DNA of 64,000 nt from Singulisphaera sp. GP187 (GCA_945869475.1 CAMBOV010000005.1:62001-126000); one strand, 5' to 3'; counted from the stretch's first letter, positions 19,018-29,002 are shown. The notes: generated by a model not told the origin, from the letters alone. Numbers and translations: made by a program.

Positions 19018-21132
19018 TCACTGTTTGGCGAGTACTTCGTCCTTGAGGCGTTCTGGCATGATGCGGTACGTCAGAGGTTCCATCGAACTTGATGCGCGTC
19101 CCTGACTCATCGAGCGAAGACTCGTTGTGTATCCGAAGAGTTCAGAGAGTGGCACTTCTGCAGTAACCATTCGCAAGACTCCGCGCACTTCGCTGTCGGT
19201 GATTTGACCACGGCGGCTCGCGATGTCTCCCGAAACGCTTCCGAAGAATTCGTCTGGGGTTGTGACAACGAGCTTCATGATCGGCTCGAGAAGCGCCAAG
19301 CCTGCTTCGGTGCATGCCTCGCGGAACGCAAGCGCTCCAGCTTGTTCGAAGGCGATCTGGCTCGAGTCGACGTCGTGGTAGGAACCGTAGACGAGCTCGA
19401 TCTTCACATCGATCACGGGATAGCCGCCGAGAATTCCGCTTGCGGCGGCCTGACGGGCTCCGTACTCGATGCTCGGGATGAATTCGCGTGGGATGACTCC
19501 ACCGCTGACCTGATCCTCGAAGACGACTCCGTTCTTCATGACAAACTCTTGCGCAACGGCTTCTTCCTTGGTCATTGGGCGCACGTTCACAACGGCATCG
19601 CCGTATTGACCGCGTCCACCCGACTGCTTCTTGAAGAGTCCGCGCACCTTCAAGGCGACGCCGGTGATTGTTTCGCGGTATGCCACGCGTGGCTTGCCGA
19701 CGCTGACGCCGATTTTCATATCGCGTACGAGTTTGTTCTTGATGATTTCAAGATGCAACTCACCCATGCCTGAGATGATCGTCTCGCCCGTCTCGTCGTT
19801 GTAGTTCGAGCGGAACGAAGGATCTTCGCGACGAATGGTCGTGAGTGCTTCGCCGAGCTTCTTCTTGTCATCGGCCGTGTTTGGCTCGATCGACATCGAG
19901 ATGACGGGTTCTGGAAAGACCATGCGCTCGAGCACGATGGGATGATCTGGATCGCACAGCGTGTCACCCGTGAAGGAATCCTTCAAGCCGACGACGGCGA
20001 CGATCTGACCTGGTCCAGTCTCGTCGAGAGCGTTGCGATGCTGTGAATGCATCTCGTAGAGGCGCGAGACATTTTCTTTGCGATCGTTGCCTGGATTGAG
20101 GACGCGCGATCCCTTGGTCAACTTTCCTGAGTAGATGCGCAGGTAGGTCAGCGTTCCAGCAACGTCTGAGACGACCTTGAAGACGAGCGCAGAAAACGGC
20201 GCTGTTTCAGAGTGGGGACGAGTGAGCTTGATCGACGGATCGCGCACGTCGGTTCCTTCGACGTCTGGGCATTCCGTCGGGCAGGGCAGGTAGTCGATTG
20301 CAGCGTCGAGCACCTTCTGCACGCCGACATACTTCAGCGCCGAACCGCAGAGCACTGGGAATGCACGAAGGGTGATCGTCGCTTGACGCAACGCAGCCTT
20401 CAATTCAGCCGTCGTGATCGTGCTTGGATCGGTGAGATACTTTTCGGTGAGCGCGTCATCGAGTTCAGAGACCTTCTCGACCAGTTTGTGGCGCCACTCG
20501 GTCGCTCTTTCCATCCACTCTTCTGGGATGTCTGTTTCGTTGATCTCTTGACCGTCATCGGCTTGCGACCAGTACATCGCGCGCATCGTCATGAGGTCGA
20601 TGATTCCCTTGAAATCATTTCCCCATCCGATTGGATACTGAATCGCGATGCCATTCGCCCCCAAGCGAGTGAGAATCGACGCGAACGAGAAATCGAAATC
20701 TGCGCCGAGCTTGTCCATCTTGTTGATGAGACACAATCGTGGCACGCCGTACCGGTCGGCCTGACGCCAGACTGTTTCGCTCTGCGCTTCGACGCCTTCT
20801 TTGCCGTCAAACACGGCGACTGCGCCGTCGAGCACGCGAAGCGAGCGCTCAACTTCGATCGTGAAGTCGACGTGGCCCGGCGTGTCGATCAGATTGATCT
20901 TGTATTCAACGCCGTTGTGCTCCCAGGGGCAGGTCGTTGCGGCCGATTGAATCGTGATTCCGCGCTCTTGCTCTTCGACGAGCGAGTCCATGGTTGCCGT
21001 GCCCTCATGCACTTCACCCATGCGGTGAATCTTGCCTGTGTAAAACAGAATGCGCTCGGTGACGGTGGTCTTTCCAGCGTCAATATGTGCACAGACTCCG
21101 ATGTTTCGAACGCGGTTGAGATCAGTTGCCAT
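19018..21132 (-). CDS. fusA: Translation elongation factor G
   Basis: EF-G drives GTP-dependent translocation on the ribosome. The 704-residue length and domain order are standard. The G domain has P-loop AHIDAGKTT, switch I/II motifs including RGITIQSAA and DTPGHVDFT, and NKMD. Domains II-V follow, with [13 protein letters not shown] near the C-terminus. It is not next to rpsL, rpsG or tuf, so it may be a second paralogue or a relocated copy. The start has a clear ribosome-binding GGAG and a good promoter at 21165-21192, unlike many neighbours. Confidence 0.96.
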   Translation of the reverse strand: MATDLNRVRNIGVCAHIDAGKTTVTERILFYTGKIHRMGEVHEGTATMDSLVEEQERGITIQSAATTCPWEHNGVEYKINLIDTPGHVDFTIEVERSLRVLDGAVAVFDGKEGVEAQSETVWRQADRYGVPRLCLINKMDKLGADFDFSFASILTRLGANGIAIQYPIGWGNDFKGIIDLMTMRAMYWSQADDGQEINETDIPEEWMERATEWRHKLVEKVSELDDALTEKYLTDPSTITTAELKAALRQATITLRAFPVLCGSALKYVGVQKVLDAAIDYLPCPTECPDVEGTDVRDPSIKLTRPHSETAPFSALVFKVVSDVAGTLTYLRIYSGKLTKGSRVLNPGNDRKENVSRLYEMHSQHRNALDETGPGQIVAVVGLKDSFTGDTLCDPDHPIVLERMVFPEPVISMSIEPNTADDKKKLGEALTTIRREDPSFRSNYNDETGETIISGMGELHLEIIKNKLVRDMKIGVSVGKPRVAYRETITGVALKVRGLFKKQSGGRGQYGDAVVNVRPMTKEEAVAQEFVMKNGVVFEDQVSGGVIPREFIPSIEYGARQAAASGILGGYPVIDVKIELVYGSYHDVDSSQIAFEQAGALAFREACTEAGLALLEPIMKLVVTTPDEFFGSVSGDIASRRGQITDSEVRGVLRMVTAEVPLSELFGYTTSLRSMSQGRASSSMEPLTYRIMPERLKDEVLAKQ

Positions 21133-21164
21133 TGTTCAATTGCTCCAGTAGTAAAGAGTCCCGA

Positions 21165-21192
21165 AGTCTAGCAAGGGATCGCGTTGGGTCAA
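21165..21192 (-). promoter_or_regulatory. fusA promoter (TTGACC-16-TAGACT, extended -10)
   Basis: On the minus strand TTGACC and TAGACT are spaced by 16 bases, and TGC directly precedes TAGACT to give an extended -10. The expected start near 21158 leaves a leader of about 26 bases with GGAG nine or so bases before the ATG. This is the best sigma-70-like promoter in the window. Confidence 0.6.
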
Positions 21193-21240
21193 TACGTTGG
21201 ATGGCGTGTTTTTGCCTTGGCTCGCGGGGGGGCGCTTCGT

Positions 21241-22248
21241 TCAGATCGCGCGAATGAGTCGCGTTTCGGCGAGCCCCTGCGCGGCAAGGGTGGGTCGCAC
21301 GACCTGCAGAAAGCGACGGCCATCTTTGACGTATCCGGCGGTGGGTACAAGCGAGTGCACGTGCTGCGAAAACCAGCGGTTCAGGCGGGCCATCCAGAGC
21401 TCTCTCGTGTACTTCGCGGTCATCGACGCGAGCGCAATTGGAAGGTGACCGCATTCGCCCTCGACGGTGAACGAGATCACCAAGGGTGCGCTCGCTGGTG
21501 CCCCCGCGCGATCAAGACGGTAGATGCTCTCGAGCGGATCTTCATGCAGGATCGCCAGCCGATCATCAGGAAAGGCGCGCATCAGGTCGTCGAGGTAGCG
21601 CATCCGTCCGCTCTGCCGGTCGGCGGCAACACGAACTGCAGTCGTTGGCCACTGCGCACTCAGCGCCTGCACGATCTGAATCAGGAGCGCCCACGGGATG
21701 CTCGTCTTCACCATGCCGCGCTGCGCAGCTGCGTTGATCGACTCTGCATCGACCGCCTTGCATGCAAGGGTGTGACTCGCGACTGCGCCCGATTTCGCCG
21801 CACTGCGCAGCATCGACTCGGCGATCTGCAGTCGAGGCCGATCGCATGCCCACGGAAGTGCGATCGATCCTGCGTACCACGCTGCGTGCAGTGCTGGATC
21901 ATCGACACCAAGGTGAGCGAAGAGTTCGGTGTCCGTCGCGAGAATCGCGGGTGGAGTTGGATGCAGAGTCAAACTCGCCAAGACTCCGCGCTCGATCGCC
22001 CGCATCGGATGCTCACCCGCCACACCTGTCCCCTTCAACTTCTTGCTGTCATTGATGGCGATTCGACCTCGACGATCTTTCGCACTGCGGCAGACCGCGC
22101 GCTGCAAAAGTTTCCAGAGATCGGGCGGAGCGAGAGGATCGCTCGCGTCGCGGATGCACCACTGCGACGTGGCGACACAGAGCGGTCCCATCAATGGACC
22201 GTAACCCGCTTCGTCGATTCCTGCGTAGACCAACATCGTGCGGCGCAT
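21241..22248 (-). CDS. Divergent ribonuclease HII-like protein
   Basis: The product is about 335 residues, longer than the usual 200-260 of RNase HII. It opens with [14 protein letters not shown], which aligns with the catalytic DEAGRGPLAGP motif of RNase HII. DSKKL follows, and near the C-terminus [10 protein letters not shown] matches the conserved SIIAK-TRD segment. The Arg of the GRG motif, which contacts the ribonucleotide in canonical enzymes, is Tyr here. An insertion of roughly 100 residues lies in the middle. Substrate use may therefore differ from normal RNase HII. The start is uncertain: ATG at 22248 is used, with ATG at 22236 and TTG at 22269 as alternatives. Confidence 0.72.
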   Translation of the reverse strand: MRRTMLVYAGIDEAGYGPLMGPLCVATSQWCIRDASDPLAPPDLWKLLQRAVCRSAKDRRGRIAINDSKKLKGTGVAGEHPMRAIERGVLASLTLHPTPPAILATDTELFAHLGVDDPALHAAWYAGSIALPWACDRPRLQIAESMLRSAAKSGAVASHTLACKAVDAESINAAAQRGMVKTSIPWALLIQIVQALSAQWPTTAVRVAADRQSGRMRYLDDLMRAFPDDRLAILHEDPLESIYRLDRAGAPASAPLVISFTVEGECGHLPIALASMTAKYTRELWMARLNRWFSQHVHSLVPTAGYVKDGRRFLQVVRPTLAAQGLAETRLIRAI

Positions 22249-22278
22249 TGTGACCAGTGCGAAGGGCAAATGCGAGCG

Positions 22279-22287
22279 TGGTATCCT
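22279..22287 (+). promoter_or_regulatory. Candidate extended -10 (TGGTATCCT) of the aldolase gene
   Basis: TGG directly precedes TATCCT, which ends nine bases before the ATG at 22297. The leader would be only about two or three bases long, and no Shine-Dalgarno sequence is visible. Confidence 0.42.
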
Positions 22288-22296
22288 GAAATTTCA

Positions 22297-23394
22297 ATGA
22301 CCTCAACACCAACTCGACCTGCCTGCGCCGCGACTCCATCGATTGATGAACTGCTCGGAAAAGAGGCTGATTCACTGCTGAATCACAAGGCCAAGGTTGC
22401 CAAAGAGTTGTTGCATCTTCCCGGGCCAGACTTCATCGACCGCACGTGGATTCAAAGCGACCGCAATCCGCAGGTCTTGCGCAATCTGCATGCGATGTTC
22501 AACCATGGACGCCTCGCAGGCACCGGCTATTGCAGCATCCTGCCAGTCGATCAGGGCATCGAACACGCGGCAGGTGCGAGTTTCGCGAAGAACCCCATCT
22601 ACTTCGATGGCGAGAACATCATCAAGCTCGCCATTGAGGGCGGATGCAATGCAGTCGCAACGACGTTTGGAGTCTTTGGATCGGTTGCGCGAAAGTACGC
22701 GCACAAGATTCCCTTTCTCGTCAAGATCAATCACAACGAGTTGCTGACTTTTCCAAATCAATCCAAGCAGATTATGTTTGGATCGGTCGAAGAGGCATGG
22801 AATCTCGGCGCAGCGTCGGTCGGCGCGACGATCTACTTCGGCTCTGAAGATTCGGATCGACAGATCATCGAAGTCTCCGAAGCCTTTCAGCACGCGCATG
22901 AACTCGGAATGGCGACGGTGCTCTGGTGCTATCTGCGCAACAACGCCTTCAAGAAAGATGGCAAGGACTATCACACCAGCGCTGACCTCACCGGTCAGGC
23001 GAATCATCTGGGCGTCACGATTCAGGCCGACATCATCAAGCAGAAGCAACCTGAATTGAATGGTGGATACCAAGCGCTCAATATGGGATCGTCGAGCTAC
23101 GGCAAGTTCGATCCACGCATCTACACCGATCTCTGCACCGACCATCCCATCGACATGACGCGCTACCAAGTGCTCAATTGTTTCTGCGGCCGTTCTGGAT
23201 TGATCAACTCTGGCGGAGCGAGCGGCGCGAATGATCTCGCCGATGCGGTGCGGACTGCGGTCATCAACAAGCGCGCGGGTGGAACGGGATTGATCTCGGG
23301 GCGTAAGTCCTTCCAGCGGCCGATGGCTGAAGGAATTCAACTGCTCAATGCGATCCAAGATGTCTATCTGAGCCCCAAGGTCACGATCGCGTAA
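22297..23394 (+). CDS. fbaB: Class I fructose-bisphosphate aldolase (FbaB/DhnA type)
   Basis: This 365-residue glycolytic/gluconeogenic enzyme cleaves fructose 1,6-bisphosphate through a Schiff-base lysine. [19 protein letters not shown] and [20 protein letters not shown] mark the FbaB-type barrel. The segment [12 protein letters not shown] contains the likely Schiff-base Lys, equivalent to ADIVK in DhnA-type aldolases. [17 protein letters not shown] near the end contributes to the phosphate site. The first 45 residues are an extra N-terminal helix region found in longer bacterial members. It diverges from the RNase HII-like gene with 48 bp between starts and probably has a near-leaderless mRNA. 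Confidence 0.93.
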   Translation: MTSTPTRPACAATPSIDELLGKEADSLLNHKAKVAKELLHLPGPDFIDRTWIQSDRNPQVLRNLHAMFNHGRLAGTGYCSILPVDQGIEHAAGASFAKNPIYFDGENIIKLAIEGGCNAVATTFGVFGSVARKYAHKIPFLVKINHNELLTFPNQSKQIMFGSVEEAWNLGAASVGATIYFGSEDSDRQIIEVSEAFQHAHELGMATVLWCYLRNNAFKKDGKDYHTSADLTGQANHLGVTIQADIIKQKQPELNGGYQALNMGSSSYGKFDPRIYTDLCTDHPIDMTRYQVLNCFCGRSGLINSGGASGANDLADAVRTAVINKRAGGTGLISGRKSFQRPMAEGIQLLNAIQDVYLSPKVTIA

Positions 23395-23403
23395 GCGAGA
23401 GAG

Positions 23404-24615
23404 TTAGTTCGGTTTTTTGTGGGATTCAGGTGTGGGTTCGTCTGCGACGAGCACGATGACGGTCGGCTCACTCATGGCGGTGGCGTGCGCATCGAGCGGA
23501 ACCAGTTCGGCAGCGGGGTTCACCGTGGACCGCACTTCGAGGCGGGTGCCTGCGCAGAGCGCGACGGGGGGATCGAAGAACCAAGGCTCTGCAAACTGCT
23601 CGTTCCAACGAGGAATCTCGAGCAGGCGCACGGTGGATCCACGGAGATCGATTGCGACGACTTCGATCGATTGCACGCGAGGTCCCGCGCGCACAGAAAT
23701 TGCAACTGCCTCGCTTGCATCGGCGAGCGTGGCGCAAAGCGCTCGATGCATCGAGAGCGGTCGCAGGACTCGCGCGTTCGGTGGTGCCGGCAGAAACCGG
23801 ATCGTCGCTGCGGGAGATTCGACCTTGCCGCGTCCTTGCGCGTGCGCCTCGACGATGAGCGCCGCGCGCATGGGAATTTCGATCGCATATTCGCGCGGCA
23901 GCGTCACGCGTGGAGCGAGCCGAGAGATCGCGCCAGCCGATCCTGAGGCGTTGAGTCCGATGTCTCCCACAGCGTCGTAACCTGGGGCACTCTCAGAATT
24001 GTCGAGGCGAATGCCGTAGCCCAGTTGATCCCAGAGAAATGAGACGCCGTGCAAGACTCCCGGAGCATCCGCGACGAGTTCGAATCCGCCCACGAGTGTC
24101 GCCTGGTCAATCTCAGGAGTGAGCGCGAATGAGCGAACCGCGAGGCCAGGATCCGCGGGCACTCTCCATCCCTCTGCGAGGCGCACGGTCAGGACGGCGG
24201 GCGAATCTTGTGACACAGCGGATGGCACACTCGCAACAGTCTGCGCCGCGCCACTCTCGAGCCACTGCATCAGCGCCGCACGGTCGCTCGCAGTGAGTGC
24301 ACGCGCATCTCGCAAGGATGCGCCATGTGAATTCGGTAGCCACGGAGGCATCGTGCCGTCACGAACGACCTTCGCCGCTGTGAGCGCACGTCGCTGCAAG
24401 ACTCCTGGTGCAGTGAGGTCGAGTCCAGATCCTCCCGAGGCGGTGTGGCAATCAAGGCACGCGCGGATGAAGACGCGCTCGCCGTCGTGGGCGTGCGCTC
24501 TCGCGGACTGCGCTGCGGGGCAGGGGAGCGCCGTCGAACAGGTGGCCGCCCACGCGCACAGCACCCTCCACCACACCACACCTCTTCGAGTGCGTGGGTG
24601 GTGATGTGCGTGCAT
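23404..24615 (-). CDS. Secreted c-type cytochrome with C-terminal monooxygenase-like region
   Basis: This is a 403-residue exported protein. Residues 1-42 form a signal peptide with RTRR followed by a hydrophobic Trp/Ala-rich stretch. A single haem-c site, CLDCH, is at residues 53-57, and a probable axial Met lies in DGTMPPW (about residue 89). The cytochrome domain ends around residue 130. The remaining 270 residues are beta-rich and resemble the C-terminal half of copper type II ascorbate-dependent monooxygenase-like proteins that often follow cytochrome domains in Planctomycetota, but the copper ligands are not clear to me. It starts 8 bp after the metal-ATPase stop, so the two are probably one operon. 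Confidence 0.75.
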   Translation of the reverse strand: MHAHHHPRTRRGVVWWRVLCAWAATCSTALPCPAAQSARAHAHDGERVFIRACLDCHTASGGSGLDLTAPGVLQRRALTAAKVVRDGTMPPWLPNSHGASLRDARALTASDRAALMQWLESGAAQTVASVPSAVSQDSPAVLTVRLAEGWRVPADPGLAVRSFALTPEIDQATLVGGFELVADAPGVLHGVSFLWDQLGYGIRLDNSESAPGYDAVGDIGLNASGSAGAISRLAPRVTLPREYAIEIPMRAALIVEAHAQGRGKVESPAATIRFLPAPPNARVLRPLSMHRALCATLADASEAVAISVRAGPRVQSIEVVAIDLRGSTVRLLEIPRWNEQFAEPWFFDPPVALCAGTRLEVRSTVNPAAELVPLDAHATAMSEPTVIVLVADEPTPESHKKPN

Positions 24616-24623
24616 TGAAAAGG

Positions 24624-26663
24624 CTAGGAGGTGGCGGAGAGTCGGTGGGCGTCGCGAAGTGGTTTCTGCGTGCGCCGCGCTTCAGTCATGCGCCGCACCT
24701 CTTCGGTGTCGGCATATTCCTCGCCGAATCGCACGAGACGAAGACTGTTGGCGATGACGAAGACATACGCAGCGGCTTGATAGAAGGGGGTGACCCAAAT
24801 CTGAATCTGCCCGGTGGCTGCGAGCGCAAGTCCCACCAGTGCAAGCGCAAGACTCGCCGCGATGTTGACTGCGATCACTCCGCGTGCCTTGCCCGCGAGT
24901 TCGAGCAGAAAAGGAATGTGGCGTAGGTCATCGTTCATGAGTGCAACACCAGCGCTGTTGGTGGCGATGTCCGATCCAGAGAGTCCCATCGCAACACCGA
25001 CGTCGGCGCTCGCAAGAATCGGACCGTCGTTGATTCCATCTCCCACAACGAGCACCTTGTGCCCGCGCTGCAAGAGGTACTTCAATTCTTCATGCTTCTC
25101 TTCAGGAAGGCACTCCGCCTCGATGGTGTCGACGCCCACGGCTTCGCCAACGCGTTGAGCAACTGCGAGGCGATCCCCAGTGAAAATGCACACGCGCCGC
25201 ACACCGAGATTGCGAAGTTGTGTGACGGTTTCAGCAGCGTGTTGGCGCAGTTTGTCTTCGAGCCCAACGGCGCCGAGGTAGCGGTTGTCTTGCATGACGT
25301 GCACGCTCGACATTCCCTCGATGCGCTCCTCAACTTTCGCAACTTCGCTCGCGATACTTGGATTCAACTCACAGAGCCAGCGCGAGCGACCCGCGTGAAG
25401 TGTCGACCCAGATGCCGTGCGCGCAACGACTCCGCGACCGTGAATTTCTTCGTACGAGGTCAAGGTCGCAGGTTGAATGCGTGCACGCTGTGCCGTTTCG
25501 AGAATGCTCTTGGCCAGCGGATGGTTGGACGATTGCTCGCAATCGGCGGCGCCCTGAAGCAACGCCGCTCCTTCGCATCCATCGGCAGGAGCGAGTCGAC
25601 TCACGCTGAACTTGCCGGTGGTGAGCGTGCCAGTCTTATCCATCACGACCGTGTCGATGCGACCAGCCGCTTCGAGAGTGCGTGTCTGTTTGATCATGAT
25701 GCCGAGTCGCGCCGCAGCGGCGAACGCAGCGACCATCGCGGTTGGATAGGCAATCAAGAGTGCTCCGGGACAGGTCACCACAAGCACCGTGATCGCACGA
25801 ACGGCGGCTTGATCGCGCACGCTTGCGATGGCACTCTTGCTCGTGAAGAACCAGACGAGTCCAGCGACCATCAACACGACCGGCACGTAGTACGAGGCCA
25901 ACCGTTCGATGAGTTCTTGTCGGTCACTTCTCGAATTCTCGGCCTCGCGGATGAGCGACTCGACCTTGCCGATCGTCGTGTCGCCTGCGACCGCAGTGAC
26001 TTGGATGTCGATTTGCCCAGTGAGGTTCGTCGTGCCCGCATACACATCAAGACCTGGCTGCGCATCGACGGGCACTGCTTCACCCGTGAGTGATGCTTGA
26101 TTGATATTGCTCGTGCCACGAAGAATGCGGCCATCGGCGGGCAGGTTCTCGCCGGGGCGAACGCGCACGATGTCTCCCACGCGCACAACTTTTCGGCTGA
26201 CCTCGCGCTCGGTGCCCGCGTCATCAACGATGCGCGCCATGTCCGGAGTCAACTCGAGCAATTCACGGATCGCGCGTTGCGCTCCCCAGGCCGTTCGCGA
26301 GAGGATGAGCTCGGAAAGCCAGAGAAAAAATGCAAGAAAACCCGCAGCCAAATAGAGGTGGTTCGCGATCGCGGCCAAGATCGCAACGGTTGCAAGTGAG
26401 TCGCTCGACGGACGTCCCACGCGCAGTTCTTTGACCGCACCCGTCGCCATCGGCACGGTCAGAATCAGCGCGCCGATCACCGCGGGAATCTGCGCGACCG
26501 AATGTTCGATACCGAGCAATGCTTCGCCAAGCCACGCAACGAGCAACAGCGTGCCGCCGCAGAGCGCAACGAAGAGTCGTCGTTCAAGTCGGGCTCCACC
26601 CTGAGCGGCTTCGCGCTCGCGGTCGAACTGCATCGTTGAGGTGGCGCCATCCATCGTTGTCAT
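24624..26663 (-). CDS. P1B-type heavy-metal-translocating ATPase (CPG variant)
   Basis: This 679-residue inner-membrane pump has the P-type core: actuator-domain TGEAVPV, phosphorylated Asp342 in DKTGTL, the P1B-type histidine-proline pair in SNHPLAKS, and GDGIND in the hinge. The helix motif that normally reads CPC in copper and zinc/cadmium pumps reads Cys298-Pro299-Gly300 here. There is no N-terminal HMA domain; residues 1-35 are short and polar. The start at 26663 follows an extended -10 (TGCTACCCT) by six bases. A downstream cytochrome is probably co-transcribed. It is clearly a P1B relative, but the metal cannot be assigned. Confidence 0.88.
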   Translation of the reverse strand: MTTMDGATSTMQFDREREAAQGGARLERRLFVALCGGTLLLVAWLGEALLGIEHSVAQIPAVIGALILTVPMATGAVKELRVGRPSSDSLATVAILAAIANHLYLAAGFLAFFLWLSELILSRTAWGAQRAIRELLELTPDMARIVDDAGTEREVSRKVVRVGDIVRVRPGENLPADGRILRGTSNINQASLTGEAVPVDAQPGLDVYAGTTNLTGQIDIQVTAVAGDTTIGKVESLIREAENSRSDRQELIERLASYYVPVVLMVAGLVWFFTSKSAIASVRDQAAVRAITVLVVTCPGALLIAYPTAMVAAFAAAARLGIMIKQTRTLEAAGRIDTVVMDKTGTLTTGKFSVSRLAPADGCEGAALLQGAADCEQSSNHPLAKSILETAQRARIQPATLTSYEEIHGRGVVARTASGSTLHAGRSRWLCELNPSIASEVAKVEERIEGMSSVHVMQDNRYLGAVGLEDKLRQHAAETVTQLRNLGVRRVCIFTGDRLAVAQRVGEAVGVDTIEAECLPEEKHEELKYLLQRGHKVLVVGDGINDGPILASADVGVAMGLSGSDIATNSAGVALMNDDLRHIPFLLELAGKARGVIAVNIAASLALALVGLALAATGQIQIWVTPFYQAAAYVFVIANSLRLVRFGEEYADTEEVRRMTEARRTQKPLRDAHRLSATS

Positions 26664-26669
26664 GATGTG

Positions 26670-26678
26670 AGGGTAGCA
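26670..26678 (-). promoter_or_regulatory. Extended -10 (TGCTACCCT) of the metal-ATPase gene, leaderless layout
   Basis: On the minus strand TGC precedes TACCCT, which ends six bases before the ATG at 26663. Transcription would start at the start codon. The divergent gpsA promoter lies about 21 bp away with the same arrangement. Confidence 0.5.
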
Positions 26679-26698
26679 CCGCTCACTGCTCAGCGCCG

Positions 26699-26707
26699 TG
26701 GTAGGGT
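26699..26707 (+). promoter_or_regulatory. Extended -10 (TGGTAGGGT) of gpsA, leaderless layout
   Basis: TGG precedes TAGGGT, which ends six bases before the gpsA ATG at 26714. No Shine-Dalgarno sequence is present, and the predicted start of transcription is the start codon itself. Confidence 0.5.
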
Positions 26708-26713
26708 GCGTCG

Positions 26714-27706
26714 ATGCCAGAGCGCATCGCCGTGATTGGATGTGGGCAATTTGGAACAGTCCTCGCGTGCCACGCGGCACGTGGCGGCCACGCAGTTGTG
26801 CTCTGGGGGAGAACCGATGACGAGGTCGATCCACTGCAACGCGACCGCACCAGTCCTCGCATCGAGGGGCTCACATTGCCGCAAACGCTCGAGGTCACGC
26901 GTGATGCGCGCCGAGCGATGGATGGTGCTGATCTCGTCTTGACGGCCATTCCCGCCCAATACGCACGCTCGGTCTGGAAGGTTCTTGTCGCCGACTGTCC
27001 GCCGACGGCAATCGTGGTGAGTGTCGCCAAGGGTTTCGAGATGGGATCGATGCTGCGACCAACTGAAGTGCTCGCTGAAATCGGCGTCGGTGGCGAACGG
27101 GTTGCGCTCTCGGGTCCGACGATTGCCACCGAGGTTGCGCGTGGACTTCCAACTGCGCTCATCGCCGCTGGCAGGCCGGCGGCGGCACAGCGCGTCCAGC
27201 GCGCGCTCACGAGCGACGCGTGGCGCATCTACTGCAGCACCGATCAAGTCGGGGTCGAGGCGGCAGGGGCGATCAAGAATGTCATCGCACTCGCAGCTGG
27301 CATGATCGATGGGATGGATCTGGGCATGAATGCCAAGGCGACGCTGCTCGCGCGCGGGCTCGCAGAGATTTCACGGCTCGGGATCGCGATGGGTGGATCT
27401 CGCGACACGTTCTTCGGTATTGCGGGGATGGGTGATCTCGCGACGACGTGCTTCAGCGCGGATGGTCGCAACCGGACCTTCGGAGAGAAGATTGGACGGG
27501 GTGAGTCGTGCGAATCGGCGCTGCGATCGATGGTCTCAGTCGTCGAAGGTGTCGACACGTGCAAGGTTGTCGCGCAACTCGCCGCGCGCTACCAGGTCGA
27601 GATGCCCATCGCGCAGGCGGTGCACTCCGTGCTCTTCGATGCCGTCGATCCTCGCCTCGCGCTGCAAGTGCTGATGCGACGCACGAGCGGTGAAGAGCGA
27701 ATCTGA
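26714..27706 (+). CDS. gpsA: NAD(P)-dependent glycerol-3-phosphate dehydrogenase
   Basis: GpsA reduces dihydroxyacetone phosphate to glycerol 3-phosphate for phospholipid synthesis. The 330-residue product has an N-terminal Rossmann fold (IAVIGCGQFGTVLACHAARG). AGAIKNVIALAAGMIDGMDLG follows, with the catalytic Lys of the family. GMGDLATTCFSADGRNRTFGEKIGRGE is also typical. The ORF stands alone, diverging from the metal ATPase by 50 bp and converging on the pseudouridine synthase over an 85-bp gap that has no recognisable terminator. Confidence 0.95.
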   Translation: MPERIAVIGCGQFGTVLACHAARGGHAVVLWGRTDDEVDPLQRDRTSPRIEGLTLPQTLEVTRDARRAMDGADLVLTAIPAQYARSVWKVLVADCPPTAIVVSVAKGFEMGSMLRPTEVLAEIGVGGERVALSGPTIATEVARGLPTALIAAGRPAAAQRVQRALTSDAWRIYCSTDQVGVEAAGAIKNVIALAAGMIDGMDLGMNAKATLLARGLAEISRLGIAMGGSRDTFFGIAGMGDLATTCFSADGRNRTFGEKIGRGESCESALRSMVSVVEGVDTCKVVAQLAARYQVEMPIAQAVHSVLFDAVDPRLALQVLMRRTSGEERI

Positions 27707-27791
27707 CGGGAAACGCTGACCCCGCGCCGCGGTTCACGTTGCCCGCGCCGCGCAAGGACACGTCGTGTGAGGGTGCGTGTTCGTTCGCGAG

Positions 27792-28970
27792 TCAACGGCC
27801 GGTGACGCGTGGCTCGCGCGTATCAGGCACGCCCACGATCGTGCCGCCACTCTCGATCTTTCGTTGAAAGCGGTGGGTGCGCAGCAGATCGACGGTGCGC
27901 TGCATATCAGCCCAGAGTGGCGCCTGAAAAGTCATCGGTTCATTTGAAATTGGATGGCGCACTCCCAAGAACGCAGCGTGCAGCGCCTGCCGAGTCATAA
28001 GTGGAGCATCGTTGTCGCCACCAATCTCGCGTTCAGTAATGTGGCTTCCTCCGTACATGTCGTCGCCCATGAGTGGATAGCCAATGTGCGCGAGATGCAC
28101 GCGAATCTGATGGGTTCGCCCCGTGCGCAGTTCGAGTTCGACGAGCGAGTAGCCCAGATAGTTTTCGAGCACTCTGTAAAAAGTCTGCGATGGCTTGCCC
28201 GTCTCATCATGTCGCACCGCGTACTTCTCGCGGATGGTCGGATGCTTTCCAAGAGGAAGGTCGATCAAGTCGACGAGGGGCTCTGGATGACCTTGCACAA
28301 TCGCGAGGTAGCGCTTCTGCGTCTGGCGCATTTCGAACTGCTTGCCAAGTCGCCAGTGCGCCGTATCGGTCTTGGCAGCAACCATCACTCCGCTTGTGTG
28401 CTTGTCGAGTCGATGAACAACTCCCGGTCTCGCGAATTCCTTGCCAACCCCCGAAAGCTGCCCACTCGTGCGATTCTGAAAGTGCCAGGCGAGTCCATTG
28501 ATGAGCGTTCCAGACTTGTGGCTTCGCGCTGGATGCACGATGAGTCCAGGGCGTTTGTTGATCACGATCATCTCGCCATCCTCGAAGAGCACATCGAGGT
28601 GCATCTCTTCGGGTGGGATCTCACTACTTGGGGGCGGCGGCAACGTCGCAACCACGACATCTCCGAGTCGCAACTTTGTGCTCGCCTTCGCGACCCGTCC
28701 ATTGACGAGCACTGCCTCTTCGTCGATGAGTCGCTGAAGTGATGTGCGGCTCAGAAATGGAACGCGGTCGACGAGGTAGCGATCAAGTCGCTTGTTGAGA
28801 TCGTGGCTGAGCGTGAAGGTCACCGAAACGGGACGGTCTTCATCGCTCGCCGCAGACTCTTCGTAGAGCGCGAAGAGTGCGTCGCGGTCGACGGTGCCCG
28901 CGTCCGAGAGCAGTGGATTCTCAATTCTTTGAGCCTCGCCCGGCGGATCGCTCGGAAGATCGGGGGTCAT
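27792..28970 (-). CDS. RluD-family 23S rRNA pseudouridine synthase
   Basis: The 392-residue product has an S4 RNA-binding domain at about residues 55-110 (RLDRYLVDRVPFLSRTSLQ). It is followed by the RluA/RluD catalytic domain with the catalytic Asp in PGVVHRLDKHTSG and LRTGRTHQIRVHLAHIGYPL. An acidic N-terminal extension of about 45 residues is unusual, and a short Arg-rich tail follows. The rRNA target is inferred from family similarity, closest in layout to RluD (positions 1911/1915/1917 of 23S rRNA). It lies 32 bp downstream of the YfgM-like gene on the same strand. Confidence 0.9.
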   Translation of the reverse strand: MTPDLPSDPPGEAQRIENPLLSDAGTVDRDALFALYEESAASDEDRPVSVTFTLSHDLNKRLDRYLVDRVPFLSRTSLQRLIDEEAVLVNGRVAKASTKLRLGDVVVATLPPPPSSEIPPEEMHLDVLFEDGEMIVINKRPGLIVHPARSHKSGTLINGLAWHFQNRTSGQLSGVGKEFARPGVVHRLDKHTSGVMVAAKTDTAHWRLGKQFEMRQTQKRYLAIVQGHPEPLVDLIDLPLGKHPTIREKYAVRHDETGKPSQTFYRVLENYLGYSLVELELRTGRTHQIRVHLAHIGYPLMGDDMYGGSHITEREIGGDNDAPLMTRQALHAAFLGVRHPISNEPMTFQAPLWADMQRTVDLLRTHRFQRKIESGGTIVGVPDTREPRVTGR

Positions 28971-29002
28971 GTGCGACGTGAGTCATCAAGTCGGCAGCCG
29001 CA

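Noticed and set aside
21184-22296. A long upstream extension of the aldolase reading frame
   Set aside because: The extra residues lie antisense to the RNase HII-like gene and do not match aldolases. The ATG at 22297 is at the expected family start and has a near promoter element.
27707-27791. Short palindromes (CCGCGCCGCGG and ACACGTCGTGT) between gpsA and the pseudouridine synthase, considered as a terminator
   Set aside because: The stems are short, one has almost no loop, and neither is followed by a T-run.
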